Positions 16,830-26,086 of a DNA stretch of 64,000 nucleotides are shown here, in pieces. The stretch is from assembly GCF_000832985.1 (NCBI RefSeq), contig NZ_CP009920.1:3342501-3406500 (forward strand). Direction: 5' to 3'. The position numbers were made by a program, and so were the translations under genes. Every line of letters starts with the position of its first letter. Positions within the stretch are counted from its first letter, which is position 1. The notes beneath the pieces were generated by a model. That model saw only the letters and a list, made by a program, of their open reading frames with translations, was not told where the DNA came from and ran no database searches. The DNA comes from Priestia megaterium NBRC 15308 = ATCC 14581. GTDB lineage: Bacteria; Bacillota; Bacilli; Bacillales; Bacillaceae_H.

Positions 16830-17998
16830 TACGATGAGAGTGTTTGCTCAGAATAATCTAGAGCTGTATGACGCTGAATCAGCAGTAAAGCAGCTAAAGT
16901 GACAACAGCTCCGATAATAAAAGGCAGCGTCATATTGAGTTTAAAGGCAAATGCACCAAGCAGAGGGCCAAAAATACGCCCTAAGCTATCCATTGAGGCG
17001 GTCAGCCCCGAAGCAGAGCCATATCCTACTTTGGTTCTCATTGTAATTAATGAGAGGACACAAGGACGAATAAGGGCATTTCCTGCTGTAAATATGCACA
17101 AAAATAAGGTAGCATTAACGGCACTAGAAGATAACAAAATAGACGTAAATCCTATTGCTGAAACTAATAAGCCAATGGCCATCAGCTTTTTTTCATTTCC
17201 TTTTTTAAATCGCTGCAGCACACCGCCTTGAATCAGCGCTTGAGTTAAACCGCTCGCCATAAACATCCATCCGATTGTCGTAGGAGTAGCATTAATTTTC
17301 GCTATTTGAAAAAATTGAAAAGTAGCTTCTAAACCAGCGAGCGTAAAAGTCGCTAAAAATGAAAGAACATATAAATACTTCATAGCTCCTTGAAAATCTG
17401 ACGTGAAGTCATGCCATCTCGATGTCTGTACTTTATCAGCAGATTCTTTTCGTAAAGATTCTTTTAACGTAAAGAATGAGAACGCTGTCATAATCAGTGA
17501 CAAGATACCAGAGATAACGAAGGGAACAAACAAGCCGAAAGATGAAAGGACGCCGCCTAATGCCGGTCCAAAAATAAAGCCTAAGCCAATCGACATTCCT
17601 AACAGTCCCATTGCTTTCGTTCGGTTTTCTTCATCTGTACTATCAGAAGCATATGCAAAAGCACAAGGAATAACAGCTCCTGCAAACAAACCTCCGATGA
17701 TGCGCGACGTATACATTAAAGTCAGAGAGTTTTCTGCCACCGAAAAAAGAAAAAAGCTTGCGCTAAAGCCGAGTAAGCCCCAAAGTAAGATGGGACGCCG
17801 GCCTTTTATATCGGAAAGCTTCCCCCAAAAAGGTGCGGTAATAAAAGATGCGATCGAATAGCTAGCCATTAGTATTCCTAAATTGACCGTGCTTGCACCC
17901 GTGGCACGAATAACTTCAGGTACGATGGGGATGATCACTCCAAAGCCGACAAATACCATAAAAATAACAAACATTAACGTTCCAAGCTGTTTGTTCAT
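16829..17998 (-). CDS. major facilitator superfamily exporter (DHA1, multidrug type)
   Basis: The protein of about 389 residues has twelve hydrophobic segments. The loop 2-3 motif reads GKLSDIKGRRPIL (motif A). The proline/glycine-rich motif C region appears as GLGFIFGPALGGVLS in helix 5. These mark a drug/H+ antiporter of the 12-helix group, like Bacillus Bmr/NorA-type pumps; the substrate is unknown. ATG 17998 is chosen; a TTG two codons earlier is possible given AAAGGGG upstream. Confidence 0.87.
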   Translation of the reverse strand: MNKQLGTLMFVIFMVFVGFGVIIPIVPEVIRATGASTVNLGILMASYSIASFITAPFWGKLSDIKGRRPILLWGLLGFSASFFLFSVAENSLTLMYTSRIIGGLFAGAVIPCAFAYASDSTDEENRTKAMGLLGMSIGLGFIFGPALGGVLSSFGLFVPFVISGILSLIMTAFSFFTLKESLRKESADKVQTSRWHDFTSDFQGAMKYLYVLSFLATFTLAGLEATFQFFQIAKINATPTTIGWMFMASGLTQALIQGGVLQRFKKGNEKKLMAIGLLVSAIGFTSILLSSSAVNATLFLCIFTAGNALIRPCVLSLITMRTKVGYGSASGLTASMDSLGRIFGPLLGAFAFKLNMTLPFIIGAVVTLAALLLIQRHTALDYSEQTLSS

Positions 17999-18172
17999 AT
18001 GCAATTAAGCCCCTTTCTCTGTAGAACATGCCGTGAGTTTAGTATACCAAATACAAAGAAGTTTTTTACGTATATTTGGTAAAAAGCGTTTTATTTACAA
18101 ATGGATAACTATGTTAATATTTACCTGTTGTGCTGAGGATGATACAATTAAAAGAAAAGGGACGTGAAGTGA

Positions 18173-18367
18173 TTGCCAATATGGATTGTATTTGCTGGGA
18201 TCATAGGCGGTCTTTTAGGGTTTGGGGCGCTAGTGGATTATATAGCTAAGAAGAGAAGTATCGAATTAGATCCAGAAGAAGGAATAAAGAATGCTTCTGA
18301 TGCAGAACAAATCTATGTGGAAAATTATCTTTATCAAACAAAAGAAAATAACAATCACTTTCAATAA
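18173..18367 (+). CDS. small single-span membrane protein, 64 aa
   Basis: The function is not recognised. A TTG start leads into one hydrophobic helix (IWIVFAGIIGGLLGFGALV), then a basic KKR and an acidic cytosolic tail. It is divergent from the MFS gene. GGGACGTGAAG lies upstream, and a strong terminator follows directly, supporting a real gene. Confidence 0.6.
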   Translation: MPIWIVFAGIIGGLLGFGALVDYIAKKRSIELDPEEGIKNASDAEQIYVENYLYQTKENNNHFQ

Positions 18368-18402
18368 AAAAAGCTTGGAGACGAATCTCCAAGCTTTTTT
18401 AA
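18366..18402. terminator. bidirectional intrinsic terminator
   Basis: The stem AAGCTTGGAGA / TCTCCAAGCTT has A and T runs on the two sides, between the small membrane gene and the purine permease. Confidence 0.85.
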
Positions 18403-19700
18403 TGCGGTAAAAAGATGAGCTGATAGAGGAATAAAACAGCAAAGACATACACAAGCGGATGGACTTGTTTGCCTTTTCCTTTTACCAGCTTCATTAACGG
18501 ATAAGAAATGAAGCCAAGCGCAATTCCTGTTGCAATACTTGATGTAAGGGGCATCGCTAGAACAACTAAAAAGGCAGGGAACGCTTCATCAAAGTCATTC
18601 CAATTAATTTTAGCTACAGCGCCCATCATCAAGCTTCCGACAATAATTAATGCAGGTGAAGTAATAGCTGCTACGCCAGAAACCGAGCTTACAACCGGAC
18701 TAAAGAACGCTGCAACAATAAATAAAATGGCTACCGTCACACCCGTTAGACCTGTACGTCCGCCTGCTGCTACACCAGATGAAGATTCAACGTAAGCCGT
18801 TGTTGGGCTTGTACCAAATAAAGCTCCAATCGTTGTACCAAATGAGTCAGCGAGCAATGCTTGACGTACGCGAGGCATCTTATTACCTTTCATAAGACCG
18901 GCCTGTTGAGCTACTCCTACCATTGTACCTGTTGTATCAAAAATTGTAACAAGTAAGAAAGAAAAAACAACTGTGTACAGATCATGATGAATAACATCTC
19001 CAAAAGCAGCAAAAGGATTTGAAATCATTAAGCCGTCTGGAAGGTGAGGAGAAGCAAACAAACCTTTATCAAATGAAAGCAGTCCTCTAAAGAAAGCAAT
19101 TAACCCCGTAATAATCATACCGAAGAATAAAGCGCCGTTTACATTTAGCGTATATAAAATGATTGTAATCGCAAGTCCAATCAGTGTTAAAACTACTTTT
19201 TCAGACTGCAAATCACCAAGTCCAATTAAATTTGACTTATTTGCAACAATAATACCGGCTGAACGAAGCCCGATAAAAGCAATAAATAAACCGATACCAG
19301 CACTAATCGCGTGCTTTAAATTGTTTGGAATAGCTTCAATTAATTTTTCACGAAACGATGTTAACGATAGGATGATAAAGATAATGCCCGCTACGAATAC
19401 AGCTGAAAAAGCAGTAGCATAGTCGATACTTCCATTTGAACCAACAACTAAAGCAGCAAAGTATGCATTCATTCCCATACCGGGAGCAATAGCGATTGGA
19501 TAGTTAGCTGCAAGAGCCATCCATAGCGTAGCTACGACTGCTGAAATAATAGTAGCTGTAAATACTTGATCAAAAGGAACGCCGGCGCTGGACAAAATAA
19601 CTGGGTTCACAATGACGATATAAATCATGGTTAAAAACGTTGTAATACCAGCTAAAATCTCCGTTTTAGCATCCGTGTTATATTCTTTTAACTTAAACAT
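18399..19700 (-). CDS. NCS2/AzgA-type purine permease (hypoxanthine/guanine)
   Basis: The 433 residues form a multi-span permease. Family landmarks are GITTFLTMIYIVIVNP near the start, IAPGMGMNAYFA (about 70-82), and GTSPTTAYVESSSGVAAGGRTGLTG (described at about residues 297-321). This is the AzgA/PbuG/PbuO group, which imports hypoxanthine, guanine or adenine with protons. No guanine riboswitch is visible upstream. Instead there are two PurR-like boxes at the promoter, which favours a PbuO-like role. AACCTCC (GGAGGTT) is the ribosome site. Confidence 0.9.
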   Translation of the reverse strand: MFKLKEYNTDAKTEILAGITTFLTMIYIVIVNPVILSSAGVPFDQVFTATIISAVVATLWMALAANYPIAIAPGMGMNAYFAALVVGSNGSIDYATAFSAVFVAGIIFIILSLTSFREKLIEAIPNNLKHAISAGIGLFIAFIGLRSAGIIVANKSNLIGLGDLQSEKVVLTLIGLAITIILYTLNVNGALFFGMIITGLIAFFRGLLSFDKGLFASPHLPDGLMISNPFAAFGDVIHHDLYTVVFSFLLVTIFDTTGTMVGVAQQAGLMKGNKMPRVRQALLADSFGTTIGALFGTSPTTAYVESSSGVAAGGRTGLTGVTVAILFIVAAFFSPVVSSVSGVAAITSPALIIVGSLMMGAVAKINWNDFDEAFPAFLVVLAMPLTSSIATGIALGFISYPLMKLVKGKGKQVHPLVYVFAVLFLYQLIFLPH

Positions 19701-19712
19701 AAGTAACCTCCA

Positions 19713-19772
19713 AAAATAACGAACATTAAAAGCAACATGATATATAATATTCGTTTTTTACTTGAAATGCAA
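19713..19772 (-). promoter_or_regulatory. promoter with paired PurR-like boxes for the purine permease
   Basis: On the minus strand TTGCAT (19767-19772) and TATTAT (19744-19749) lie 17 bp apart. Two inverted CGAA(C/T) boxes (around 19717-19727 and 19746-19758) flank the start region. One overlaps the -10. They resemble the PurBox (CCGAAC core) bound in pairs by PurR. The cores are one base short of consensus, so PurR control is likely but unproven. Confidence 0.55.
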
Positions 19773-19891
19773 TAGATTTGCATATAAAAAATCAAAAACT
19801 AAAAAAGTGACGATAAAAGAGTTAAAACAAGTGTGAAATATTTCTTTTTTTCGGTGCTTTTTATAGTGTGTGCGTATAGAAGAGGCTCATA

Positions 19892-19922
19892 CGAAAAAAA
19901 GCCGCTTGGGCTGCGGCGGCTA
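19892..19922 (-). terminator. intrinsic terminator of natKR
   Basis: The stem AGCCGC / GCGGCT is followed by seven T on the minus strand, directly after natK. Confidence 0.7.
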
Positions 19923-20870
19923 TGTTGCTTGTTTTGAGGAAACGACTATTGGAAATTTTATTTTAATGGAAAGAGTTAAATCGTTATACGTATATTCCAA
20001 GCGTCCGTGGTAGTTGGAAACAAGTTCAGAAATGATCCACGTGCCAAGGCCTTCGTGGCGTTCTTTCTTTTCTGTAACATGAAAAGAAGTAAACAAGTGA
20101 TCTTGACGCTCTCGTGATAAAGGAGCAGTAGAATTGCTGACTTCTAAAATGTAAATGCCACTTCGGATCATACTCGAAACGGTTATCTCTTTTTTCTCAG
20201 AAGAATGAGCGGCTTCTAAAGCATTATGCAGTAAATTCATAATGAGATTCATTTGGTCAAGGTGCTTTAAAGGCAGCTGTGATAACGGTGAATCTAATTG
20301 AACATTCATATGTATTCCCCACGTATGTGCTTGATTCTTGCTTTGATGTACAACAGAAGCAACGTGCGAATGTTCACCTTGAATATATGAATGGGTATCA
20401 TTCAAAGCTTCAACGTAATCTTGAATGTACTCTTGTGCCTGCTGTCTTTGATTTGTTTCTAGAAGATAGGATACGGCGCTGACATGTTTAATAAAATCAT
20501 GTCTTTCAGCCCTTAACGCTTGAAAAAGCTCATTGTTTTTTTGAATTTCACGTGAAGCACTGTTTTCCCGGTTGGTTACGAATATGTATTGTTGATAAGA
20601 GGAAAACATGTCGGTCATGTAACCAATCATTGCGATAACGGTTAGGGCAATGCTAAAAGGTGAAGATAGGCTAAATAAAAGCAGGAAAAAAGACGTCAGT
20701 ACGATTGCTTTTTTTATCGTTAGTGGAGGAGCCGTTTGATATTTCTTTCTCCATATAAAAAATGAACCAATTATAAAAGAACAAAGTAGGAGATGTAAAC
20801 TAACAGGCAGGTCTTTAAAAAAGAGGAGCACGAAAACAGTTAGTAAAACTAGTGTGTAAAATAGTTTCAT
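19920..20870 (-). CDS. natK: sensor histidine kinase of the LytS/AgrC type (NatK-like)
   Basis: The protein has 316 residues. The first about 90 residues form several membrane helices. A coiled stretch leads to the phospho-acceptor region ALRAERHDFIKHVSAVSYLLE, then to a GHKL ATPase with QMNLIMNLLHNALEAAH (N box) and GLGTWIISELV (G box). This is the HPK10-like family that pairs with LytTR regulators. Its partner lies 17 bases upstream on the same strand, and natAB is divergent, so it matches NatK of B. subtilis, which controls the NatAB sodium exporter. Confidence 0.85.
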   Translation of the reverse strand: MKLFYTLVLLTVFVLLFFKDLPVSLHLLLCSFIIGSFFIWRKKYQTAPPLTIKKAIVLTSFFLLLFSLSSPFSIALTVIAMIGYMTDMFSSYQQYIFVTNRENSASREIQKNNELFQALRAERHDFIKHVSAVSYLLETNQRQQAQEYIQDYVEALNDTHSYIQGEHSHVASVVHQSKNQAHTWGIHMNVQLDSPLSQLPLKHLDQMNLIMNLLHNALEAAHSSEKKEITVSSMIRSGIYILEVSNSTAPLSRERQDHLFTSFHVTEKKERHEGLGTWIISELVSNYHGRLEYTYNDLTLSIKIKFPIVVSSKQAT

Positions 20871-20887
20871 TTTAGATAGTCCCTCCT

Positions 20888-21586
20888 TTAAAAGTATTCT
20901 TTTTGCAAGATGTCTAAATTTGTTTTCGTGATTAAAGCTGTTTTTTCGGTGCTTTGAAACATCACTGAGTAGGAGTGCTTAGTATACAGGGAGAAATTTT
21001 GAATATAGGAAATGTTGATAATAAAAGCTCGATGAGACCTTAGAAAATGACTCGCTGTTAATTCTTTTTCAATTTCGTTTAATGATTGATAAGTACTAAA
21101 TTCTCCATTTATCGTTATGATTGTGGTAGAGCGACCTGTTCGTTCTGCAAATATAATATCTTGTTTGTTCAGCACTTGCATTTCGGTTTTTTGTTTTAAA
21201 ATAAGCTTATCTCTTGTGTCAGTTGATTGTTTTTTTTGATGAAAACGCTGAATGCCTTTTAACAGACGCTCTTTAGAATAAGGCTTCATAATGTAGTCTA
21301 AAACGTTGAGTTCAAATGCATGAACGGCAAAGCCGCTGTGCCCAGTGACAAAGATGACTTGAATATCAAGTGCGTAAGCATTGATAAAGTCTGCAAGCTC
21401 ATAACCTGATAGCTTTGGCATTTCAATATCTGTAATTAATAAATCAATTTCATTTTTTTTAATTTCGTTATAAGCTTCCTCCGCGCTGCTAGTCGAAAAA
21501 AGTATGTCTATATCATCTTCTCTTTCTAAAGAAATCCTCAATTTTTCTAAATCATATGAATGATCATCCACTAATCCTACTTTCAT
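20888..21586 (-). CDS. natR: LytTR-type response regulator (NatR-like)
   Basis: The protein of 232 residues starts with a receiver domain (VGLVDDHSYD acidic pair, LLITDIEMPKLSG phospho-aspartate, lysine in DYIMKPYS). It ends with a LytTR DNA-binding domain (from about 135; RTGRSTTIITING, LRSHRAFIINISYI). ATG 21586 has GAGGG nine bases upstream. It is transcribed with natK and divergently from natAB, so it most likely controls natAB. Confidence 0.87.
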   Translation of the reverse strand: MKVGLVDDHSYDLEKLRISLEREDDIDILFSTSSAEEAYNEIKKNEIDLLITDIEMPKLSGYELADFINAYALDIQVIFVTGHSGFAVHAFELNVLDYIMKPYSKERLLKGIQRFHQKKQSTDTRDKLILKQKTEMQVLNKQDIIFAERTGRSTTIITINGEFSTYQSLNEIEKELTASHFLRSHRAFIINISYIQNFSLYTKHSYSVMFQSTEKTALITKTNLDILQKEYF

Positions 21587-21646
21587 AAATAAAAACCCTC
21601 TTTGTTTCATTCTATTGGATATTACCACACTATTTTACCATGATTT

Positions 21647-21702
21647 ACAAGATAGAAAGGACGTTTCGCGACATAAAAAACCCTCTTTATGACAAGATGG
21701 AA
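21647..21702. promoter_or_regulatory. direct repeat ACAAGAT(A/G)GAA in natR-natA intergenic region
   Basis: ACAAGATAGAA at 21647-21657 recurs as ACAAGATGGAA at 21692-21702, 45 bp apart, in the divergent control region. LytTR regulators bind direct repeats, so these are candidate NatR sites (inference). Confidence 0.4.
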
Positions 21703-21761
21703 GATGCTGTATGAAAAATAAGCTAAGATAGATTCAATCACAGTAAAAGGGGAGAGCAGAT

Positions 21762-22499
21762 ATGATTGAAATCAAAGGTGTGACGAAATATTTTAAAGAG
21801 AAAAAGCAAACAATTGCAGCTGTTCAAGATATTCATGTAACCATCGCACAAGGAGAAATTGTAGGACTATTAGGTGAAAATGGAGCGGGGAAAACAACTC
21901 TTTTACGTATGCTGTCGACTGTACTTGAACCATCCGAAGGTAATATGTTCATTCACGGAATAAACATTCATAAACAGCCTGATAAAATAAAGAAAAAAAT
22001 CGGCGTCCTTTTTGGCGGTGAAACAGGTTTATACGACCGTTTGACTGCGCGTGAAAACTTAGCTTATTTTGCTAAGTTTTATGGAATGAGCAAACATGAA
22101 ACAAAGATAAGGATTGAGGAACTGGCCAAACGTTTTGGAATGAAAGACTACTTGGATCGCCGCGTCGGAGGCTTTTCAAAAGGAATGCGTCAAAAAGTAG
22201 CCATTGCACGCACTATTCTTCATAACCCGGACGTTATCCTATTTGATGAGCCGACTACAGGGTTAGACATTACATCAGCAAACATGTTTCGTGAGCTTAT
22301 TAAAAATCTGCAAAGAGAAGGAAAAACGATTGTTTTTTCCAGTCACATTATGGAAGAAGTGGAGATGCTATGTCAGTCTATCATCATGATTCATAAAGGA
22401 AAAATGATTTATCAAGGAACAAATGAACAGCTTTATAAAGAAGAGGAAAGCACAGACTTAAACTACATCTTTATGTCGCGTATCGTGAGGGGGGCTTAA
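21762..22499 (+). CDS. natA: ABC transporter ATPase NatA (Na+ export)
   Basis: The 245 residues contain Walker A GENGAGKTT, the signature FSKGMRQKVAIAR, Walker B VILFDEPTTGLD and the switch FSSHIMEE. Together with the next gene and the divergent natKR pair, this fits the NatAB exporter that removes sodium. AGGGGAGAG precedes the ATG. One base separates its stop from the natB start, so the two are translationally coupled. Confidence 0.88.
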   Translation: MIEIKGVTKYFKEKKQTIAAVQDIHVTIAQGEIVGLLGENGAGKTTLLRMLSTVLEPSEGNMFIHGINIHKQPDKIKKKIGVLFGGETGLYDRLTARENLAYFAKFYGMSKHETKIRIEELAKRFGMKDYLDRRVGGFSKGMRQKVAIARTILHNPDVILFDEPTTGLDITSANMFRELIKNLQREGKTIVFSSHIMEEVEMLCQSIIMIHKGKMIYQGTNEQLYKEEESTDLNYIFMSRIVRGA

Positions 22500-22500
22500 T

Positions 22501-23667
22501 ATGATTTGGCATATTTATAAAAAAGAGTTAATTGATTGTTTGCGAGATCGAAAGACGATTATCTTTAGTGTGTTGATTCCTATTTTATTAAATGTAGGGA
22601 TGCTGTTTTTTGTAGATAGAATGATGTCTAGTAATCAACCTGATGGTATGTCCATAGCTGTTGAGAAAGGCTCAGATACAAGTGTAGTGGAATGGTTAAA
22701 GAAAGATAGAAACCTTCAAGTTGTGGAAAGCGAAGATCCGCTTCAAACAGTGGAAAAAGGCAAAGCATCAGTAGCTTTAAAAGTTGATAAGAAATTTTCT
22801 GATAAAATTCTCCATATGCAATCGCCGGACGTAATGATTTATACAAGTCCAGATAGCGTAGAATCTTCACGTACAACAGAGTACGTTACAGCTATATTAA
22901 ATAAACAGAGAGACGGCATTATAAAAGAACGTTTAACACAATTAAATATTAATGATCAAACAATTCAGCCCTTCTATGTCAAGGAACAAAGCCTTTCAAA
23001 TAAAGATAATAGTTCATTAATTATGGTGGCAATTTATGCTCCTATGATTATTGCTATAGGGGTGTTAGGTGGTATTGTACCTTCCGCTAATGATATTTTC
23101 GCAGGAGAAAAAGAGCGAAAAACGATGGAAGCTCTACTCATGGCTCCTATTAAAAGACTACATTTACTAATAGGGAAGTGGTTTACTATTTCTACATTTG
23201 GGGTCTTAAGCGGAGTGCTTTCTACTATTTCATTTGTGCTTTTTGTACGCTACTTTACCGTGACGTTAAATGATGCCTTGAATCTAAATAATCATCTCAT
23301 TGCTTTTAGCGCTTCATTACTAGTGGCTATCACTTTGTTTGCCTTATTAGCAGGGCTAATTCTTTGTATCTTTAGTCTCTTAGCAAGTTCGGTTAAAGAA
23401 GCGCAAAGCTATACATCGCAAATTGTTACAGTAGCGATACTGCCATGCTTTTTACTGATGGGAAAATCCGTACACGAACTGCAGCCAAGCGGATTCTTAA
23501 TTCCTATTTATAACGTATTTGCACTTATGAAACAGCTTCTCTACGGTGTCTATGACATGCAGAGTCTTGCCTATACAATAGGAAGCTTGTCGGTTTGTAC
23601 AGTTGTTTTATTTACGATTGGTTATACGATGTTTACCAAAAGCCGCTGGGTGCTTGGTAAAGGTTAA
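22501..23667 (+). CDS. natB: ABC-2 permease NatB (Na+ export)
   Basis: The 388 residues have the ABC-2 layout. One N-terminal helix is followed by a large extracytoplasmic domain (about 45-170), then five helices. The conserved EKERKTMEALLMAPI segment marks the coupling region. NatB of B. subtilis has the same size and position after natA. Element R4 follows immediately after the TAA. Confidence 0.87.
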   Translation: MIWHIYKKELIDCLRDRKTIIFSVLIPILLNVGMLFFVDRMMSSNQPDGMSIAVEKGSDTSVVEWLKKDRNLQVVESEDPLQTVEKGKASVALKVDKKFSDKILHMQSPDVMIYTSPDSVESSRTTEYVTAILNKQRDGIIKERLTQLNINDQTIQPFYVKEQSLSNKDNSSLIMVAIYAPMIIAIGVLGGIVPSANDIFAGEKERKTMEALLMAPIKRLHLLIGKWFTISTFGVLSGVLSTISFVLFVRYFTVTLNDALNLNNHLIAFSASLLVAITLFALLAGLILCIFSLLASSVKEAQSYTSQIVTVAILPCFLLMGKSVHELQPSGFLIPIYNVFALMKQLLYGVYDMQSLAYTIGSLSVCTVVLFTIGYTMFTKSRWVLGKG

Positions 23668-23823
23668 GAGACTGGGCAAAAGTAGTTTAGTTGAAGGAAG
23701 GTCCGAACGATAAGTCGAGGTTCTTGATAAAGAATCCAACTCGTTCGGATTTTTTCATTGTTATGATTATCGTATGTGTAGTTGTTTATCTCTAGATTCA
23801 ATTGATTTCGTTATGTCTCAACT
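23668..23823 (+). repeat. interspersed terminator-carrying element, copy R4 (short form)
   Basis: It begins at the base after the natB stop with GAGACTGGGCAAAAGTAGTTTAG. The terminator stem is TCCGAACGA / TCGTTCGGA, with a long inner imperfect stem. It ends in GATTTCGTTATGTCTCAAC. The GC-rich core and most of the middle are missing. Confidence 0.8.
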
Positions 23824-23881
23824 TTTTGTGTAGGGAAAGAGCAATTAAAAGAGAATGTAGGAAGAAAGGAGAGTGAGACAG

Positions 23882-24664
23882 TTGCATCCTATTATAGTAG
23901 AAGAAATTCCTGACTCTATAAAAAAGTATGTGAAACAAATCGAAAAAGTGACGTTTCCAAAGCAGGGATGTACGTCGGATGTTGGTATCCTTCATACCGT
24001 TAAAGGAAGGTATGTTTTAAAGCGGACAAAAGGGGAAAAGTACAGAAAATGGTTATATAAGGAATATTATGTATTAAAGAATATACAAGCACTGGCAGAA
24101 TGTCGAAGTCCGATCGTTTACAAATTCGTCAAAACAGCAGAAGAGAGCTGGCTGCTGCTAGAATTTTTTGAAGGAAAAACTGTAAGAGAGTATTTAGAGA
24201 AAGAAGATAATGAAGAAAAGCGCGAGCACATTGTCTACGAAATGGGGCGTCTTCTTGCTCGCATTCACGATGCGAAGTGTCCAGAACAATTAGTGAGTAA
24301 GCAGCTGTGGATCCACCGAATGCTGCAAGAGGCAGAGTACAATTTAATCCACTATAAGGTAGACGGAAATCAACAGCTGCTAAAACAACTGCAGAAGCAA
24401 AACATGATATGCAAACAAGAGGTGCTTATTCACGGAGACTACACGATTGATAATGTACTTGTGCACGACGGTCGGATAACAGCTGTTATTGACTGGAGCG
24501 GAGGAACTTGGGGAGACGCTCGTTATGATATGGCCCTTGCTGTTCGCTTTGAAGACGGAATTTTTACAGGTAAAGAGCGCGCGTGTTTTTTTAAGGGATA
24601 CGGCAAGGGGATTTCACAGCACGAATTTTGTTATTTTGCAGAAGGATTGTACGAGTTTTTCTAA
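23882..24664 (+). CDS. aminoglycoside-phosphotransferase-fold kinase (APH family)
   Basis: The protein of about 260 residues has a small kinase fold. The catalytic loop reads VLIHGDYTIDNVLVH (Asp base and Asn), and the metal-binding segment AVIDWSGGTWGDARYDMALAV. It lacks a signal sequence. This fold covers antibiotic kinases, choline and homoserine kinases and others; the substrate here is unknown. A TTG start at 23882 has GGAGA eight bases before it; the GTG three codons upstream is too close to that site. Confidence 0.75.
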   Translation: MHPIIVEEIPDSIKKYVKQIEKVTFPKQGCTSDVGILHTVKGRYVLKRTKGEKYRKWLYKEYYVLKNIQALAECRSPIVYKFVKTAEESWLLLEFFEGKTVREYLEKEDNEEKREHIVYEMGRLLARIHDAKCPEQLVSKQLWIHRMLQEAEYNLIHYKVDGNQQLLKQLQKQNMICKQEVLIHGDYTIDNVLVHDGRITAVIDWSGGTWGDARYDMALAVRFEDGIFTGKERACFFKGYGKGISQHEFCYFAEGLYEFF

Positions 24665-24801
24665 GCAATAATGACATCATTTTCTTCATTTGTTGAACGT
24701 CCACTTTCTTTGACGAATTCATACTAGTTTTGTCACGTATGAAGGGATTTAAAAATTTCTCTCGAAATGGCTAGTAAATGAAAAAAATGGAGGGATGGAA
24801 C

Positions 24802-25302
24802 ATGACGATGAAAACGGTAGATGTGGCAAAAGCGCTAGGAATACATCCAAGTACGGTATTAAAGTGGGTCAAAATGGCAGATATCGAGCTAGAGAGAAAT
24901 GAATCGGGACACTGTGAGTTTACAGAAGAAAATGTTGAAGCACTTAGAAACTTTCAAAAAAACCGCAATCGTCAAGCCGTCGTCAAAGTGGTAGAAAAAG
25001 TAGTGGAAAAAGAGGAAGTCGTTATATCTGATGAACGTGCACAAGACATGCAAAAGCAGCTTGATCAGCTTTTTTTAAGGCTAATTGAAAATGAAAAGCG
25101 TACAGAAGAAAAAGCGGGAGAAGTAGTGACTTTTCAAATTTTAGAGCATCGTTCAGAAATCGATCGATTAAATAAAGTTATTACGAAATTAGAAAATCGA
25201 GTAGTGGAACTTGAAAGTCAGTTAAAAAGTGAAGACAGCTTAAAAGGTAAAAAGCCTGTTCCGAGATGGAGAAGCTTTTTAACCGGTATTTTTAGCTATT
25301 AG
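24802..25302 (+). CDS. racA: chromosome-anchoring protein RacA
   Basis: The 166-residue protein has an N-terminal MerR-like helix-turn-helix (MKTVDVAKALGIHPSTVLKW), then a wing with ERNESGHCEFTEENV. A long coiled coil (about 60-150) follows. The basic C-terminal end, PRWRSFLTGIFSY, suits polar attachment. Order and spacing match RacA, which binds centromere-like sites near the origin and tethers them to the pole in the early sporangium. ATG 24802 has GGAGG eight bases upstream. Monocistronic, with a terminator after it. Confidence 0.82.
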   Translation: MTMKTVDVAKALGIHPSTVLKWVKMADIELERNESGHCEFTEENVEALRNFQKNRNRQAVVKVVEKVVEKEEVVISDERAQDMQKQLDQLFLRLIENEKRTEEKAGEVVTFQILEHRSEIDRLNKVITKLENRVVELESQLKSEDSLKGKKPVPRWRSFLTGIFSY

Positions 25303-25338
25303 CAGCGATTTACCATAACGGTAAATCGCTTTTTTTAT
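25303..25338 (+). terminator. intrinsic terminator of racA
   Basis: The stem GCGATTTACC / GGTAAATCGC is followed by seven T. Confidence 0.85.
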
Positions 25339-25398
25339 GGAATTTTATGAAAAATACATCAATTTGTACAGAATTGTGGAAAAAAATCTCAATAATAG

Positions 25399-25431
25399 TT
25401 GACGAAACGCTTAGTAATTTGATAAAACTAA
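25399..25431 (+). promoter_or_regulatory. promoter with inverted repeat before the MarR gene
   Basis: TTGACG (25399-25404) and TAAAAC (25423-25428) are 18 bp apart. TTAGT (25411) and ACTAA (25427) form an inverted repeat inside this promoter, a typical arrangement for MarR autoregulation. Suggestive only. Confidence 0.45.
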
Positions 25432-25504
25432 TTAAGTTAAGAAAGTGAAATACTTTCGTAAATACATATTCGTTATCAGGCGATAGCGTTAAGGAGAGTG
25501 ACAA

Positions 25505-25933
25505 GTGAAAAAAAGAGAAGAGCTCGTTCAAGAAATGGAGACGCTGTTTCGCTTTGTGTTCAGACAGCTACGCCAAGAAATTAATGAAGTATACAATTCA
25601 GAGCTATCAACAAATGAATTTATGGTGCTTCGTATGCTGGTTGATTCCGGCAGGCAGCGATCAACTGATTTATCAAAGTATCTTCAGGTTTCAGCAAGCC
25701 ACATTACCGCGGTAACCGACTTGCTTTTATCAAAAGGCTACATTGCACGCAAACGGTCTGAAAACGATCGGCGTATTATTGATATCGAACTGACCAAGGA
25801 AGGACAGGATATTTTTAATGCTATTCAAGAGAAGAAACGAGCCTATTTCCTTGAGCGTTTTGAGCACTTTACAGATAAAGAAATTGAAACGGTGAATAAA
25901 CTGTTTCACAAAATTAAAGGCGATCAAAAATAA
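25505..25933 (+). CDS. MarR-family transcriptional regulator
   Basis: The 142 residues contain a winged helix-turn-helix: STNEFMVLRMLVDSG, then STDLSKYLQVSASHITAVTDLL (recognition helix) and the wing KRSENDRRIIDIELT. Helices at both ends form the dimer interface. There are no cysteines, so it is not an OhrR-type redox sensor. The GTG start has GGAGA upstream. The msrAB gene is downstream on the same strand but 150 bp away with its own site, so regulation of it is only possible. Confidence 0.85.
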   Translation: MKKREELVQEMETLFRFVFRQLRQEINEVYNSELSTNEFMVLRMLVDSGRQRSTDLSKYLQVSASHITAVTDLLLSKGYIARKRSENDRRIIDIELTKEGQDIFNAIQEKKRAYFLERFEHFTDKEIETVNKLFHKIKGDQK

Positions 25934-26086
25934 AGCGCTTTAAATGCGGAAGAATAATCAGCGAACATGGCTTTCACTGATTATTTTTTTGTCTTAAAAC
26001 GCAAAGAGTATGAAAGGCAAGTTAGTTGGTGAGAACATAAAATCAGCGTATAATAATAGAAAGAACACATGAAGGAGGTCATCTTT

